Shown here in pieces: positions 44,586-52,980 of a stretch of DNA of 64,000 nucleotides; position 1 is the first letter of the stretch; each line of letters opens with the position of its first letter. The position numbers and the translations under genes are program-made. The stretch covers positions 1 through 64,000 of the forward strand of contig JAUIAO010000021.1 of assembly GCA_030425425.1 (NCBI GenBank), in the 5' to 3' direction. This stretch comes from Bacteroidia bacterium (GTDB taxonomy: Bacteria > Bacteroidota > Bacteroidia > Cytophagales > Cyclobacteriaceae). Under the pieces are notes generated by a model, which was not told where the DNA came from, made no database searches, and worked only from the letters and a program-made list of their open reading frames with translations.

Positions 44586-45264
44586 GCTCAACTCACTTTC
44601 GGCCATTATGACACCTATGCTCATGCTCATAATGGCCGTATGGATAGAGTCAGGGATTTTGTTTTACAGAGCCTTGAAGGACTCTATGGAAGATCCGTTT
44701 AGATGGGCAGCTTCTATACTCTTCGGTTTTTCGGTGGCCATGCCAATACTCCTCACATCGATCCATACGGAGATACTACCAGGAGTGAAGATAGCAGGTA
44801 AGAAGATAGGCTTTCCAGAACTATTCGGGCTATTCAGTACCATTTTGGTATTGATGCTTTTTGATGTGTTTGCTACCAGAGAGCGACATGTAAGTTGGTA
44901 CGTTTTAGTTGGTTTCCTTTCAGTATTCATTGGATTGATAGACTATCTGTACGCACACCTGTACGTAGGGAAGCAAAAAGCAGACAGTGACGAAATCAAC
45001 ACGCAGAGAGAACTAGAGCATAAAACTACGATGCTAGAAGATGCTCAGCTGCAACTCGAAGAGTATCACGAGAAACTTTTGGAAGCCACCAAGAGACACA
45101 AAGCGTCTCAACTGAGACTCAATGAAGCTCATGAAAAGCTCAATGAGATAGAGGAAAAGTTTACCTGTCCATACTGCAAAGAAGTACTGGAGATCAAACC
45201 AGGCAATGCCCTGAAAAACCACAAACATAGGTGTGATAAAAACCCCAGTAATCAGCAGTTATGA
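44566..45264 (+). CDS. Four-span membrane protein with coiled coil and zinc finger
   Basis: The 232-residue protein has four transmembrane helices in the first 140 residues (about 12-35, 48-68, 83-103 and 112-132). A coiled coil follows (about 150-200), then a C-terminal zinc finger with CPYC and, later, H-x3-H-x-x-C-like ligands (KNHKHRCDK). A membrane-tethered nucleic-acid- or protein-binding module is suggested. It might anchor phage DNA or a complex to the membrane. It overlaps the next gene by four bases. Confidence 0.55.
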   Translation: MKKLANKLNSLSAIMTPMLMLIMAVWIESGILFYRALKDSMEDPFRWAASILFGFSVAMPILLTSIHTEILPGVKIAGKKIGFPELFGLFSTILVLMLFDVFATRERHVSWYVLVGFLSVFIGLIDYLYAHLYVGKQKADSDEINTQRELEHKTTMLEDAQLQLEEYHEKLLEATKRHKASQLRLNEAHEKLNEIEEKFTCPYCKEVLEIKPGNALKNHKHRCDKNPSNQQL

Positions 45265-45698
45265 AAACCTATGTACTCATGTTAGCGAGGCAGTTTCCTA
45301 GCTACCACAAAAGAAAAGGGCAGCCTACCGATTTCATTCAGAAATATAAGGATGTAGAGAAGATCCATACCATCCGAGAAAACTACGAGCTATGGAAAAA
45401 GCGGATCGATGAAGTGAATGAAGGAATAGCCGTGCTATCTCTCAGATATTGGAGTGGTGAACCATATAAATCCAAACAAATAGAGTTTGACCGACTAGGT
45501 GGTAATGATGTAGGGATTCAGAAATTGACTTTTCAAGTCTTTTCCTCATTTAATAAGAAGATTATCATTCCAAGTTTTGATATCGATGAGATAGCAAAAA
45601 ATGACGGGCTGAGAAAAGATGATTTTCGAGAATGGTTCAAAAAAGCCGACTTCACTAAGCCAATGGCCATTATTCACTTCACATCATTTAGATACTAA
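45261..45698 (+). CDS. Hypothetical protein, ASCH/PUA-like features
   Basis: The 145-residue soluble protein has KIHTIRENYELWKKRIDEVN followed by IAVLSLRYWSGEPYKSKQIE. This resembles the K-x-HTIR entry strand and following strand of ASCH-type RNA-binding folds. It sits directly before two DNA methyltransferases, a common phage arrangement. The assignment is tentative. Confidence 0.45.
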   Translation: MKTYVLMLARQFPSYHKRKGQPTDFIQKYKDVEKIHTIRENYELWKKRIDEVNEGIAVLSLRYWSGEPYKSKQIEFDRLGGNDVGIQKLTFQVFSSFNKKIIIPSFDIDEIAKNDGLRKDDFREWFKKADFTKPMAIIHFTSFRY

Positions 45699-45702
45699 TC
45701 CA

Positions 45703-47187
45703 ATGAACTTCAAAATAATAGATTTATTCTCAGGAGCAGGAGGGCTAAGCACCGGAGCTTCGCAAGTGCCAGGAGTTGAGGTAATCGCCTGTGTCAATCA
45801 TGATGAAGTAGCGATTAAAAGTCACAAGGCCAACCATCCAAAAACGCTACACTTTACTGAAGATGTTCGGGATATGAAAGTTATTGAGCACTTGACAGCC
45901 TTGGTGAAATCAATGCGTAAAAAAGATCCGGAAACTAAGATTGTACTTTGGGCATCCCTCGAATGCACGAATTTTTCTAAAGCCAAAGGTGTATTACCAC
46001 GTGAAGCGGATAGCCGAACGTTGGCCAACTATCTTGACTACTACATCGAGGCTTTTTCACCTGATGCTATGTGGATAGAGAATGTGGAAGAGTTTATGGC
46101 ATGGGGAGAGCTGGACGAAAACGGAAAGCCAATATCCAAGAAGAAAGGAACAGATTATGTAGCATGGATTCAGCGTATTCAGGCATACGGATATCAGTTT
46201 GATTATCGTTTGTTGAATTCTGCCGATTTTGGAGCGTACACATCCAGAAGGAGGTATTTTGCTCAGTTTGTAAAACATGGTTTTCCTGTAGCATGGCCTG
46301 AGCCTACCCACTGTAAAAAAGGGAGTACAGATCTATTCGGAAAACTGAAACCTTGGAAAGCAGTAAAACATGTACTCGATTTCTCTGATAAAGGTCAATC
46401 TATCTTCACTCGCAAAAAACCACTTTCAGAAAACACACTCAAAAGGATTTACGCCGGACTCATCAAGTATGTAGCCAATGGAGATACTTCATTCCTAAAG
46501 CAGTACAATGGCGGTGGTACTGATCAACGTGTACTCAGTATTGATCGTCCGGCCACATCTATCAGTACGAACAATCGTCATGCACTGGTTCAGCCTGACT
46601 TCATGATTCAGTACAATGGCAAATCCACAGCCAATTCAGTCAATCAGCCTTGCAATACCATACCGACAAAAGACAGATTTCAGCTAGTATGGTTAGATAA
46701 GCAGTTCACCGGATCTAACAACCATCAACCAGTTAGCCGACCTGCCGGAGCGGTACTCGGTAATGACAAACACGCGTTGGTAAGCGCCTTTCTGATGAAC
46801 CCACAATTCAACTCGAATGGATCTAGCATAGATAAACCTTGCTTCACTCTCATAGCCAGAATGGACAAAAAACCACCGTACCTAGTGCAAGTGGATACAG
46901 GTGAGGTAGCAATTGCGGTTTACAAAACCGATAGCCCTACCATGATTTTGATAAAGCAATTCATGGCAGCTTATGGCATATCAGATATCTATATGAGAAT
47001 GCTCAAAATCCCTGAACTACTCAGAATTCAAGGCTTTCCAGAGGACTATGTACTCCTTGGTACGCAGACACAGCAAAAAAAGTTTATCGGCAATGCGGTA
47101 GAAGTCACAATGGGTAAGTCACTGATATCAGCTCAGATGATAGCCTTTGATGAAATCATTGTTCAATCTCATTCTATGGTAGGGTAA
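45703..47187 (+). CDS. C5-cytosine DNA methyltransferase
   Basis: The 494-residue enzyme starts with motif I, IIDLFSGAGGLSTGASQ. Motif IV is SLECTNFSKAKG, with nucleophile C88; the usual PPC is LEC here. ENV of motif VI lies in WIENVEEF. Motif VIII is YTSRRRYFAQF. Motif X is FIGNAVEVTMGKS. Between VIII and X the target-recognition region contains four related repeats of about 30 residues (46492-46897). ATG 45703 gives the canonical start four bases after the previous stop; the longer upstream frame lies inside that gene. Probably protects element DNA from restriction. Confidence 0.9.
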   Translation: MNFKIIDLFSGAGGLSTGASQVPGVEVIACVNHDEVAIKSHKANHPKTLHFTEDVRDMKVIEHLTALVKSMRKKDPETKIVLWASLECTNFSKAKGVLPREADSRTLANYLDYYIEAFSPDAMWIENVEEFMAWGELDENGKPISKKKGTDYVAWIQRIQAYGYQFDYRLLNSADFGAYTSRRRYFAQFVKHGFPVAWPEPTHCKKGSTDLFGKLKPWKAVKHVLDFSDKGQSIFTRKKPLSENTLKRIYAGLIKYVANGDTSFLKQYNGGGTDQRVLSIDRPATSISTNNRHALVQPDFMIQYNGKSTANSVNQPCNTIPTKDRFQLVWLDKQFTGSNNHQPVSRPAGAVLGNDKHALVSAFLMNPQFNSNGSSIDKPCFTLIARMDKKPPYLVQVDTGEVAIAVYKTDSPTMILIKQFMAAYGISDIYMRMLKIPELLRIQGFPEDYVLLGTQTQQKKFIGNAVEVTMGKSLISAQMIAFDEIIVQSHSMVG

Positions 47188-47957
47188 TGCTTCGCAGATT
47201 CGGCAACAAATCTAAGATGGCTCAGTATCTGGCACCAATGTTTCCACAGCATACCATGAGGATTGAGCTGTTCTTTGGCGCAGGTGGAGCTTACTTCAAT
47301 TTGCCACGTCCAAAGTATGCGGTACTCAATGATATCGATGATGATGTGTTCAATCTGTACATGGTTGTGCGTACGCGGAAGGAAGAATTTGTGTCTGCAG
47401 TCAAGCAATTGCCAATATCATCATCATTGTTGACTCACTGGAAAACCAACCAGGAAACTGACCCACTTTATAAGGCCATACGCTTTGTGTTAGTGTCCAA
47501 TTTTACAGTACATGGCAAAGGTTTCACCCTTAGATTAGGTCAGGAAAACGCGAAGAAGAGGATTTTAGAAAGTATAGATCTTGTCTTTGAGTACATCAAT
47601 GAAGCTCAGATTACATGCTATGATTTCCGTGAGGTAATTCCAAAGATTCAGTTTTCGGATCGATACGACAAAAAGCAATCTGCATTTGTGTACATGGATC
47701 CCGTATATCTTGAAACAGAACACACCTACAGATGTCCGAAGTGGACAGAAGATGATACAGCCGACTGTATGGACATTATTCTCAATTGTGGCATTAAGTC
47801 CGCAATGAGTGAGTTTGATCATCCTAGAGTTCTGGGAATGGCCAAAGAACGAAACTTAAAAGTGTACCCGATAAAAAATCGGCGAAATATCAATAAGCGA
47901 TCCAACGAGATCCTAATCACAAATTATTTACCCAATTATCAACTTTTTGAACAATGA
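47187..47957 (+). CDS. N6-adenine DNA methyltransferase (D12/Dam type)
   Basis: The 256-residue D12-class enzyme begins LRRFGNKSKMAQYLAP. Motif I (SAM binding) is IELFFGAGGAYFNLP. ND follows in YAVLNDIDDDVFNLY. The catalytic motif is D171-P-V-Y (YMDPVYLETEHTYR) instead of the more common DPPY. Its ATG overlaps the cytosine methyltransferase stop by one base, so the two are translated together. It probably modifies adenine in element DNA. Recognition site unknown. Confidence 0.88.
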   Translation: MLRRFGNKSKMAQYLAPMFPQHTMRIELFFGAGGAYFNLPRPKYAVLNDIDDDVFNLYMVVRTRKEEFVSAVKQLPISSSLLTHWKTNQETDPLYKAIRFVLVSNFTVHGKGFTLRLGQENAKKRILESIDLVFEYINEAQITCYDFREVIPKIQFSDRYDKKQSAFVYMDPVYLETEHTYRCPKWTEDDTADCMDIILNCGIKSAMSEFDHPRVLGMAKERNLKVYPIKNRRNINKRSNEILITNYLPNYQLFEQ

Positions 47958-48259
47958 AAAAACCAAGATGGAAACTAGATGGAGTCAATCTGATAGAGAT
48001 CAGCTATGATTCTGCAAATTGGAAAATATGTCTTCTCGGACTAACATTTAAAAAGACTCACTCAGATCCAGAGGAACAGCATTTCATTTATAGACCATTG
48101 TTTCAGATCCGTGATGGATTTGTGCATGATATAGAATTCTCCATTTTCTTCATGGGATGGGAGTTTGATCTACCAAAATGGATGAAGAAAAAAGTGATAG
48201 AGTGCAATTGCGGACATGGAGCAGATGTAAGTGGTATTTGTGGGTGTAAAGACTTGTAA
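47954..48259 (+). CDS. Hypothetical protein with Cys-rich tail
   Basis: The 101-residue protein has a C-terminus CNCGHGADVSGICGCKD with four Cys and one His, which looks like a zinc-binding knuckle. The rest is beta-rich. It overlaps genes on both sides. Function unknown. Confidence 0.55.
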   Translation: MKKPRWKLDGVNLIEISYDSANWKICLLGLTFKKTHSDPEEQHFIYRPLFQIRDGFVHDIEFSIFFMGWEFDLPKWMKKKVIECNCGHGADVSGICGCKDL

Positions 48260-48513
48260 TGATGAAAACCACAAAAAAGGAGATCTATTTGAAAGTAGAA
48301 TACTACTCTCGTGAGATCACAGATATTAAACCAAGCTTTCATACAATATTCAGGATCTATTATGACAGTCTGAAATTGATTAGTAAAGTACTATATCATG
48401 TAAGTGAAAATCCTTGGCATCCAAATAATGATCATTCCTATGATATTTTTCAAAGTATCAATGAATGCTTCGAACAATTAGAAATAATCAGATTGAAAAG
48501 TAAAGGCTTGTAA
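48259..48513 (+). CDS. Hypothetical early protein
   Basis: The 84-residue, mainly helical protein (FHTIFRIYYDSLKLISKVLY) may start at ATG 48259 or 48262. It is stop-start coupled with both neighbours. No family recognised. Confidence 0.5.
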   Translation: MMKTTKKEIYLKVEYYSREITDIKPSFHTIFRIYYDSLKLISKVLYHVSENPWHPNNDHSYDIFQSINECFEQLEIIRLKSKGL

Positions 48514-48713
48514 TGATGACCAATCCAGATATCAAATTCCAATGGCATGAGCTAGATCCAGGATTCGGAGGCTATGCCAGTGTAGAGATAGGGAAGGGAC
48601 ATCACTTTCAAGTACTCACGACACCTATTAGTACACAATCACAGCAAGATCATTTTATCATTCTTCATCAAAAAATAGAACATGCAATACGAAAAAGCAC
48701 TGAAAATAGCTGA
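48513..48713 (+). CDS. Hypothetical early protein
   Basis: The 66-residue protein, MMTNPDIKFQWHELDPGFGG, shares 32 bases with the family-X-like gene in another frame. No domain recognised. Confidence 0.45.
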   Translation: MMTNPDIKFQWHELDPGFGGYASVEIGKGHHFQVLTTPISTQSQQDHFIILHQKIEHAIRKSTENS

Positions 48714-49170
48714 GTCTGTATTGGCTCAGCTTTCACCACACTGTGAGCGAATAGAGATTGCCGGAAGCATTCGTCGTAAGAAACCAGAAGTAAAGGACAT
48801 AGAGATAGTGGCTATCCCTAAGCCCTATGAAACCGGACTATTTGCCAATGGCATAGTGCCAATAGTGGAGCAATGGCAAAAGGTAAAAGGAGAGCTACCC
48901 TGCAAGTACACACAGCGCGTACTACCAGAGGGTATCAAGCTAGATTTATTCTTTGCCACTCGCGAAAATTGGGGACTCATCTTCGCCATCCGTACAGGCA
49001 GTGCTGAGTACTCACACAAAGTACTCGGTTCGGCATGGGTGAAGAAAGGCTATCACTCAAATGGAGGTTATTTGTACGCAGGAAATCAGCGAATCACAGT
49101 ACTGGAGGAAAAGGATCTATTCGAGCGAATAGGAGTGGACTATGTAGAACCAGAAATCAGAAACTTATGA
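48682..49170 (+). CDS. Minimal family-X polymerase-like nucleotidyltransferase
   Basis: The 162-residue protein matches the palm and thumb of family-X DNA polymerases. It has IEIAGSIRRKKPEVKDIEIV (Gly-Ser helix, then metal-binding D-x-E), IKLDLFFATRENWGLIFAIR (third Asp; RTGS follows) and the thumb-like YHSNGGYLY ... ERIGVDYVEPEIRN ending. The lyase (8 kDa), helix-hairpin-helix and PHP parts of normal PolX are missing; full-length relatives are about 330-570 residues. It could fill short gaps or add nucleotides. Metal ligands appear intact. Confidence 0.8.
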   Translation: MQYEKALKIAESVLAQLSPHCERIEIAGSIRRKKPEVKDIEIVAIPKPYETGLFANGIVPIVEQWQKVKGELPCKYTQRVLPEGIKLDLFFATRENWGLIFAIRTGSAEYSHKVLGSAWVKKGYHSNGGYLYAGNQRITVLEEKDLFERIGVDYVEPEIRNL

Positions 49171-49613
49171 GCAAGCCACAGCAAAGTAAGCGCAAAAGGA
49201 ATCGACGGAAAATCAATAAATATTTCAAATACATCAATAAAATGAATACCAATACCAGAACAGAGCAATTCGAAGCAAAACAACGGTCAATGTCTGACCA
49301 GGAGCTTATTGAGATTGCAGAAAAGCAACTATCCAAACTCTGTGAAACGAGCTGCAAATCTTTCACAATGTCAATCCCTCCAATGGTGGATGATACTGAC
49401 ATGATCTATGGAGAATTGATCAGAAGGTTTAAGGAAAACACTTCACTTTCTAAAGAGAAAATTATCAATGCGTCAATCGAGGCATCTTCTGAAATTCTAA
49501 TAAAAGCTTTTTATACCTGTCAGCTCAAGGATGGAATAACAGGCACAATAGTCAATGACCCAACTGGCGATACATTCAGCTTAGAATTCAAAAAAGTGAA
49601 AGATGAAAAATAA
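49167..49613 (+). CDS. Hypothetical early protein with basic N-terminus
   Basis: From ATG 49167, which overlaps the previous stop by four bases, the product is 148 residues with a strongly basic start (PQQSKRKRNRRKINK). A second good start at 49242 (MNTNTRTEQFEAKQRSMSDQ) would give 123 residues. The core includes SMSDQELIEIAEKQLSKL and PPMVDDTDMIYGELIRRF, typical of small phage proteins of Bacteroidota. Function unknown. Confidence 0.55.
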   Translation: MSKPQQSKRKRNRRKINKYFKYINKMNTNTRTEQFEAKQRSMSDQELIEIAEKQLSKLCETSCKSFTMSIPPMVDDTDMIYGELIRRFKENTSLSKEKIINASIEASSEILIKAFYTCQLKDGITGTIVNDPTGDTFSLEFKKVKDEK

Positions 49614-49863
49614 CATGAAAAAATTTTGGTACGAATCAAACGCATGGTTTGGGTACATCGATTCATTAGAAAAACTCAAAGAAATGCTGAAAGCTCAATT
49701 GGAAGAGCCAAATGGACATTACTCCATTTATCAGATACTATCAATCTCTAAGCAACATCGTGATGGTGGAGATAAGTACGGCACATACTTGGAATATTCA
49801 GGTGAAATTACCCTGATAGATTTCCTGAAAAATGAATGTTTTGATTTTAGTGAGTTGTATTAA
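49603..49863 (+). CDS. Hypothetical early protein
   Basis: The 86-residue soluble protein has YESNAWFGYIDSLEKLKEML and LSISKQHRDGGDKYGTYLEY. It overlaps the previous gene by 11 bases. No family recognised. ATG 49603 or the Met four residues later (49615) may be used. Confidence 0.5.
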   Translation: MKNNMKKFWYESNAWFGYIDSLEKLKEMLKAQLEEPNGHYSIYQILSISKQHRDGGDKYGTYLEYSGEITLIDFLKNECFDFSELY

Positions 49864-49910
49864 TATTCCCTTACATAAATTAAATTAGTAACTCAAATTC
49901 AGATAGACCT

Positions 49911-50279
49911 ATGACCGATCATATTTGTCCTTCATGTGGAAAAAAAGCTCATGATTTTACTAAAGAAGAGCCGATGGAATGTGTGCCTCCTTACGATGTT
50001 TTAGTATTTGGTGAGCATGTTTTTAATCAAGAATATAGAAAAGCACTTTTTAATCAATTTCCGACGTACACTACTGAAGAGGTAGTTGGTTCTTATTTGG
50101 GCTATAACCCTCATTTTCCAAGTCAAAGAGCTTGGCTTGAAGCGCAAGAAAACAATAAGCTACTAAATGGAAGAATATCTGAATGCTGTGGTGCACCAGT
50201 TGATTGGGACGAAGATCCAGAAGATCCATTTTGTACCAATTGTCTATCTGAATGTGATTATTTAGAGGTTGAGATTTAA
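49911..50279 (+). CDS. Small zinc-ribbon-like protein, last early gene
   Basis: The 122-residue protein has one CPSC near the N-terminus (residues 6-9), a CC pair (SECCGAPVDW) and CTNCLSEC near the end, giving a zinc-ribbon-like arrangement at both ends. The acidic C-terminus is not basic as in typical DNA-binding ribbons. The gene ends nine bases before the convergent HTH gene. Confidence 0.55.
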   Translation: MTDHICPSCGKKAHDFTKEEPMECVPPYDVLVFGEHVFNQEYRKALFNQFPTYTTEEVVGSYLGYNPHFPSQRAWLEAQENNKLLNGRISECCGAPVDWDEDPEDPFCTNCLSECDYLEVEI

Positions 50280-50287
50280 TAAACTAA

Positions 50288-50476
50288 TCAATCCCCATCA
50301 ATATACATTTCTCTGAATTTTTTAATTACCAGAGGACTCAAATGTTCTCGTGGTTTCAGATTGAAAGGCCTCAACATTTTTCTAACTGTAGATGATCTTA
50401 GGTTAAGCTCTTTAGCAATGGTTTCTCGTGTAGTAGGATAGGTGATACCAGGGAATTTTACTTCTTCTGATTTCAT
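50288..50476 (-). CDS. Small HTH protein divergent from late operon
   Basis: The 62-residue protein has one helix-turn-helix: TTRETIAKELNLRSSTVRKM, followed by a basic linker. It is transcribed leftward from the region that holds three 14-base repeats and the late promoter region, so it may control late expression by binding those repeats. It is the only leftward gene between 39293 and 64000. Confidence 0.55.
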   Translation of the reverse strand: MKSEEVKFPGITYPTTRETIAKELNLRSSTVRKMLRPFNLKPREHLSPLVIKKFREMYIDGD

Positions 50477-50516
50477 CTATTAAGGTTTTGTGTATACATC
50501 AAAGATAAGGACATTT

Positions 50517-50610
50517 ATTGCCACTGATTGCAGATTAACCGTGTTTATCAACGAAAAACAGCAAAAAAATACGTTGATTGACACTCATTGACGTTTATTG
50601 TCACTCATTG
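50517..50610. repeat. Three spaced 14-base repeats, probable operators or iterons
   Basis: ATTGCCACTGATTG (50517-50530), ATTGACACTCATTG (50577-50590) and ATTGTCACTCATTG (50597-50610) fit ATTGnCACTsATTG. Start-to-start spacings are 60 and 20 bases, both multiples of 20. They lie between the leftward HTH gene and the late operon and should bind a regulator in phase along the helix. No gene lies here (50477-50650). Confidence 0.7.
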
Positions 50611-50650
50611 ATTTTCCCCTTTTGCCTGTACGCACACTCTGTACGTAATA

Positions 50651-51127
50651 TTGTCTCGAACGAACAATGATGCGTACACTTTGAGTTTGGCTAAGAATCT
50701 ATTCATTTTCACAGGAGTTGGGGCTATTATTTACATAGCTGCAAGACCATTTGCCCAAAAATACATTTCGGCAATGGATGTGAATACTTTCTCCATCGCT
50801 GGTATCAAACGATTCAAATTGTCATGGACAGACATCAAGTTTGATCTCGTCTGTGATTATATCAACAATTCAGATTTGAGCATACCAGTTGAAAACATTG
50901 TAGTCAAAGTTTACCGACTCAATGGAGAAAGCGAAGAAGAATTAGGAGTATCTCGGCCAAATATGGGAGTGGAGCTGAAAGCAAAGCAAACGACTACTTT
51001 CAGTATTCCGATGAATGTTCCACTTGGTAGCATAGGTGGTATTCTGAAAGCTTCCAAATACAGAGTGCGAGTATGGATCACGGTTCAGGGAATTCAGATT
51101 GAGGATGTAAAAGATATCAGTTTATGA
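50651..51127 (+). CDS. Membrane-anchored beta protein, first late gene (TTG start)
   Basis: The 158-residue protein has an N-terminal transmembrane helix (about 13-32, LAKNLFIFTGVGAIIYIAAR). A beta-sandwich-like domain follows, resembling LEA14-type folds (NSDLSIPVENIVVKVYRLNG, TTTFSIPMNVPLGSIGG). The only in-frame initiator that keeps the membrane helix is TTG 50651; the first ATG, near 50776, would remove it. GTAC-rich sequence precedes it. It could be a virion-membrane or capsid-vertex protein. It overlaps the next gene by four bases. Confidence 0.6.
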   Translation: MSRTNNDAYTLSLAKNLFIFTGVGAIIYIAARPFAQKYISAMDVNTFSIAGIKRFKLSWTDIKFDLVCDYINNSDLSIPVENIVVKVYRLNGESEEELGVSRPNMGVELKAKQTTTFSIPMNVPLGSIGGILKASKYRVRVWITVQGIQIEDVKDISL

Positions 51128-52971
51128 GCCGTACACTTTCCACATATCCGGTCACTTATCTCAACGGCATGGGCGTTGTAGCCTCTGGACGTAGAAAAGT
51201 ATATACTGGCAGCAAGTGGGATAGGTTCTATCCACAGCGTACACCAAAGGAGGTTCAGCTAGGCACTGGTAACAGCTATTTCACCCTTGATGAAATGGTG
51301 AAGCGTATCAAAACAGACTATCACGAAGCTCAGAAAATAGCTGATAAGCTTTATGATCCGAATCTCAATCAATTCCTCAAAAACATTTTCCAGCACGTTT
51401 ACAGCAACTTCCAATACAAACCGGATCCACGCAACAGGGAACAAATCAAAGGAGTAGGCGGCAGCTATTACATGCGATTAGACGGTATCGACTGTGACGA
51501 TATGGCATTTCTGATAGGAACTATTCTGTATGCCAAAGGAGTCACTTTCGCACTTCGAAAAATCGCTATGAACAGTACAGGGGATTTCTCACATGTGTAC
51601 GTAGTTGTACCCAAGTCAAAAGGATTACCAACCAATGTGAGAGCCAATTATCACGTGGTAGATCCGGTACTTGATACCTACGACTTTGAATATCCAGAAA
51701 ATCAAGTTCCAAAATATTACGACGAAGTAATGGTAACATCTACTGCAAGCATGAACGGACTAACCGGACTTTTGAACGGTATCGAAAATTATAACCTTGA
51801 CACTAAGGAGGGTTGGGAGCAACTAAGAAATGACGTGTTGATGGGGCGTGAAGATGCTCCAGAACCATACACCACACAGCAATTCATTGAGAGAGTCAGT
51901 GAACTAATCAATGTATGGGATGTGCCAGAAGTACGGGAATATACCATTGAGCAGCTTCACGAAGAAGAGGATGAAGTTGCAGCCATGCAAGGGCTGGATG
52001 GTAGAAAGAAGTTCTTCAAAAATGCCCTCAAAAAGGTAAAGAAAACTGTTAAAAAAATTGGTAAAACGAAAGTTGCCAAGATTATATCAGCTCCTGTAAA
52101 GTTTGCTGCAAAAGTTACTACAGCTCCTTTGCGACTAGCAGCCAGGGAAGGTATCAAACTGTGGTTTAAGAAGCTCGGTAAGAAAAAGGCAAAGTCATTA
52201 TGGCCGGGACTATACAGTCAAGCTCAGGCACAGGCTAAGGGTATTGACTTGTCAGATTGGAGAAAACGACAGGATAATTGGGAAAAGGTTAAGAAGATTT
52301 TTAAGGGATTAGGTGGAAACCCTAAAAAACTGGCTTGGGCAATCCATGATGGAGCCAAAGAAGTCGCTGGAAGAAAGTCATGGTTTTTGTCAATGAGTGA
52401 AGTTTGGAATAACTCTCTCAATGAGGCCATGTACTATGAAGATGATTATGATGATCAGGCTTTGAATGGTATGGGTGAAGTAGCTACGGCTACAGCCACT
52501 GCAGCTGCATCTACTTTCATAGCAGCCATCCTGAAAATACTCAACGGGACTTCTGATGATCCGAAGGTGAAAGGGGTAACAGATCTTGTGAATAATAGTA
52601 AGGAGCTATTTGATAAAATCAGTGAGAAAAAAGATCAGGCAAGTGAATTGATCAATAAGGTTTCTCCTGGAAGTCCACAGAGTCAAAAGCAATCGATTAT
52701 TCCGGTAGATGAACCTTCAATTCCTGTTAAAAGCGATCCGAATCCAGGCGATGAAAACTTCTGGGACAAGAATAAGAATGCAATCTTAATTGGTGGCGGA
52801 TCTGTATTGGCCATTGGAACGGCAGCATTGGCGTACTCAATGAGTAAAAAGAAAAAATCCAAAAAGCTCTCAGGCATAGATGGTACTAAGAAAAAAAGTA
52901 CCAGTAAGAAAACCTCAACAACTAAGAAAAGTACCTCAGCAAAAAGGCGAAATAAAACCATAACGATCTAA
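51124..52971 (+). CDS. Large late protein: transglutaminase/papain-like domain, membrane helix, Lys-rich tail
   Basis: The 615-residue protein has a transglutaminase-like core (about 55-195) with Cys124 (LDGIDCDDMAFLIGTIL), His157 (FSHVYVVVP) and Asp180 (VVDPVLDTY), a plausible catalytic triad. The middle is basic and helical (about 295-420). The C-terminus has a transmembrane helix (553-573) and a 40-residue Lys/Ser/Thr tail. Short motifs LNGMG, MNGLT, LNGIE, MQGLD, LNGMG and LSGID recur at residues 13, 210, 217, 288, 447 and 582. Possible maturation protease or structural protein; no close family was recognised. Confidence 0.7.
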   Translation: MSRTLSTYPVTYLNGMGVVASGRRKVYTGSKWDRFYPQRTPKEVQLGTGNSYFTLDEMVKRIKTDYHEAQKIADKLYDPNLNQFLKNIFQHVYSNFQYKPDPRNREQIKGVGGSYYMRLDGIDCDDMAFLIGTILYAKGVTFALRKIAMNSTGDFSHVYVVVPKSKGLPTNVRANYHVVDPVLDTYDFEYPENQVPKYYDEVMVTSTASMNGLTGLLNGIENYNLDTKEGWEQLRNDVLMGREDAPEPYTTQQFIERVSELINVWDVPEVREYTIEQLHEEEDEVAAMQGLDGRKKFFKNALKKVKKTVKKIGKTKVAKIISAPVKFAAKVTTAPLRLAAREGIKLWFKKLGKKKAKSLWPGLYSQAQAQAKGIDLSDWRKRQDNWEKVKKIFKGLGGNPKKLAWAIHDGAKEVAGRKSWFLSMSEVWNNSLNEAMYYEDDYDDQALNGMGEVATATATAAASTFIAAILKILNGTSDDPKVKGVTDLVNNSKELFDKISEKKDQASELINKVSPGSPQSQKQSIIPVDEPSIPVKSDPNPGDENFWDKNKNAILIGGGSVLAIGTAALAYSMSKKKKSKKLSGIDGTKKKSTSKKTSTTKKSTSAKRRNKTITI

Positions 52972-52980
52972 TTGTTAACA

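Noticed and set aside
45619-45702. Extra 28 codons upstream of the cytosine methyltransferase
   Set aside because: They overlap the previous gene, and the family starts at MNFKIIDLFSGAGG (45703).
50517-50610. CRISPR array
   Set aside because: Only three 14-base copies with unequal spacing and no cas genes nearby; better explained as operators or iterons.
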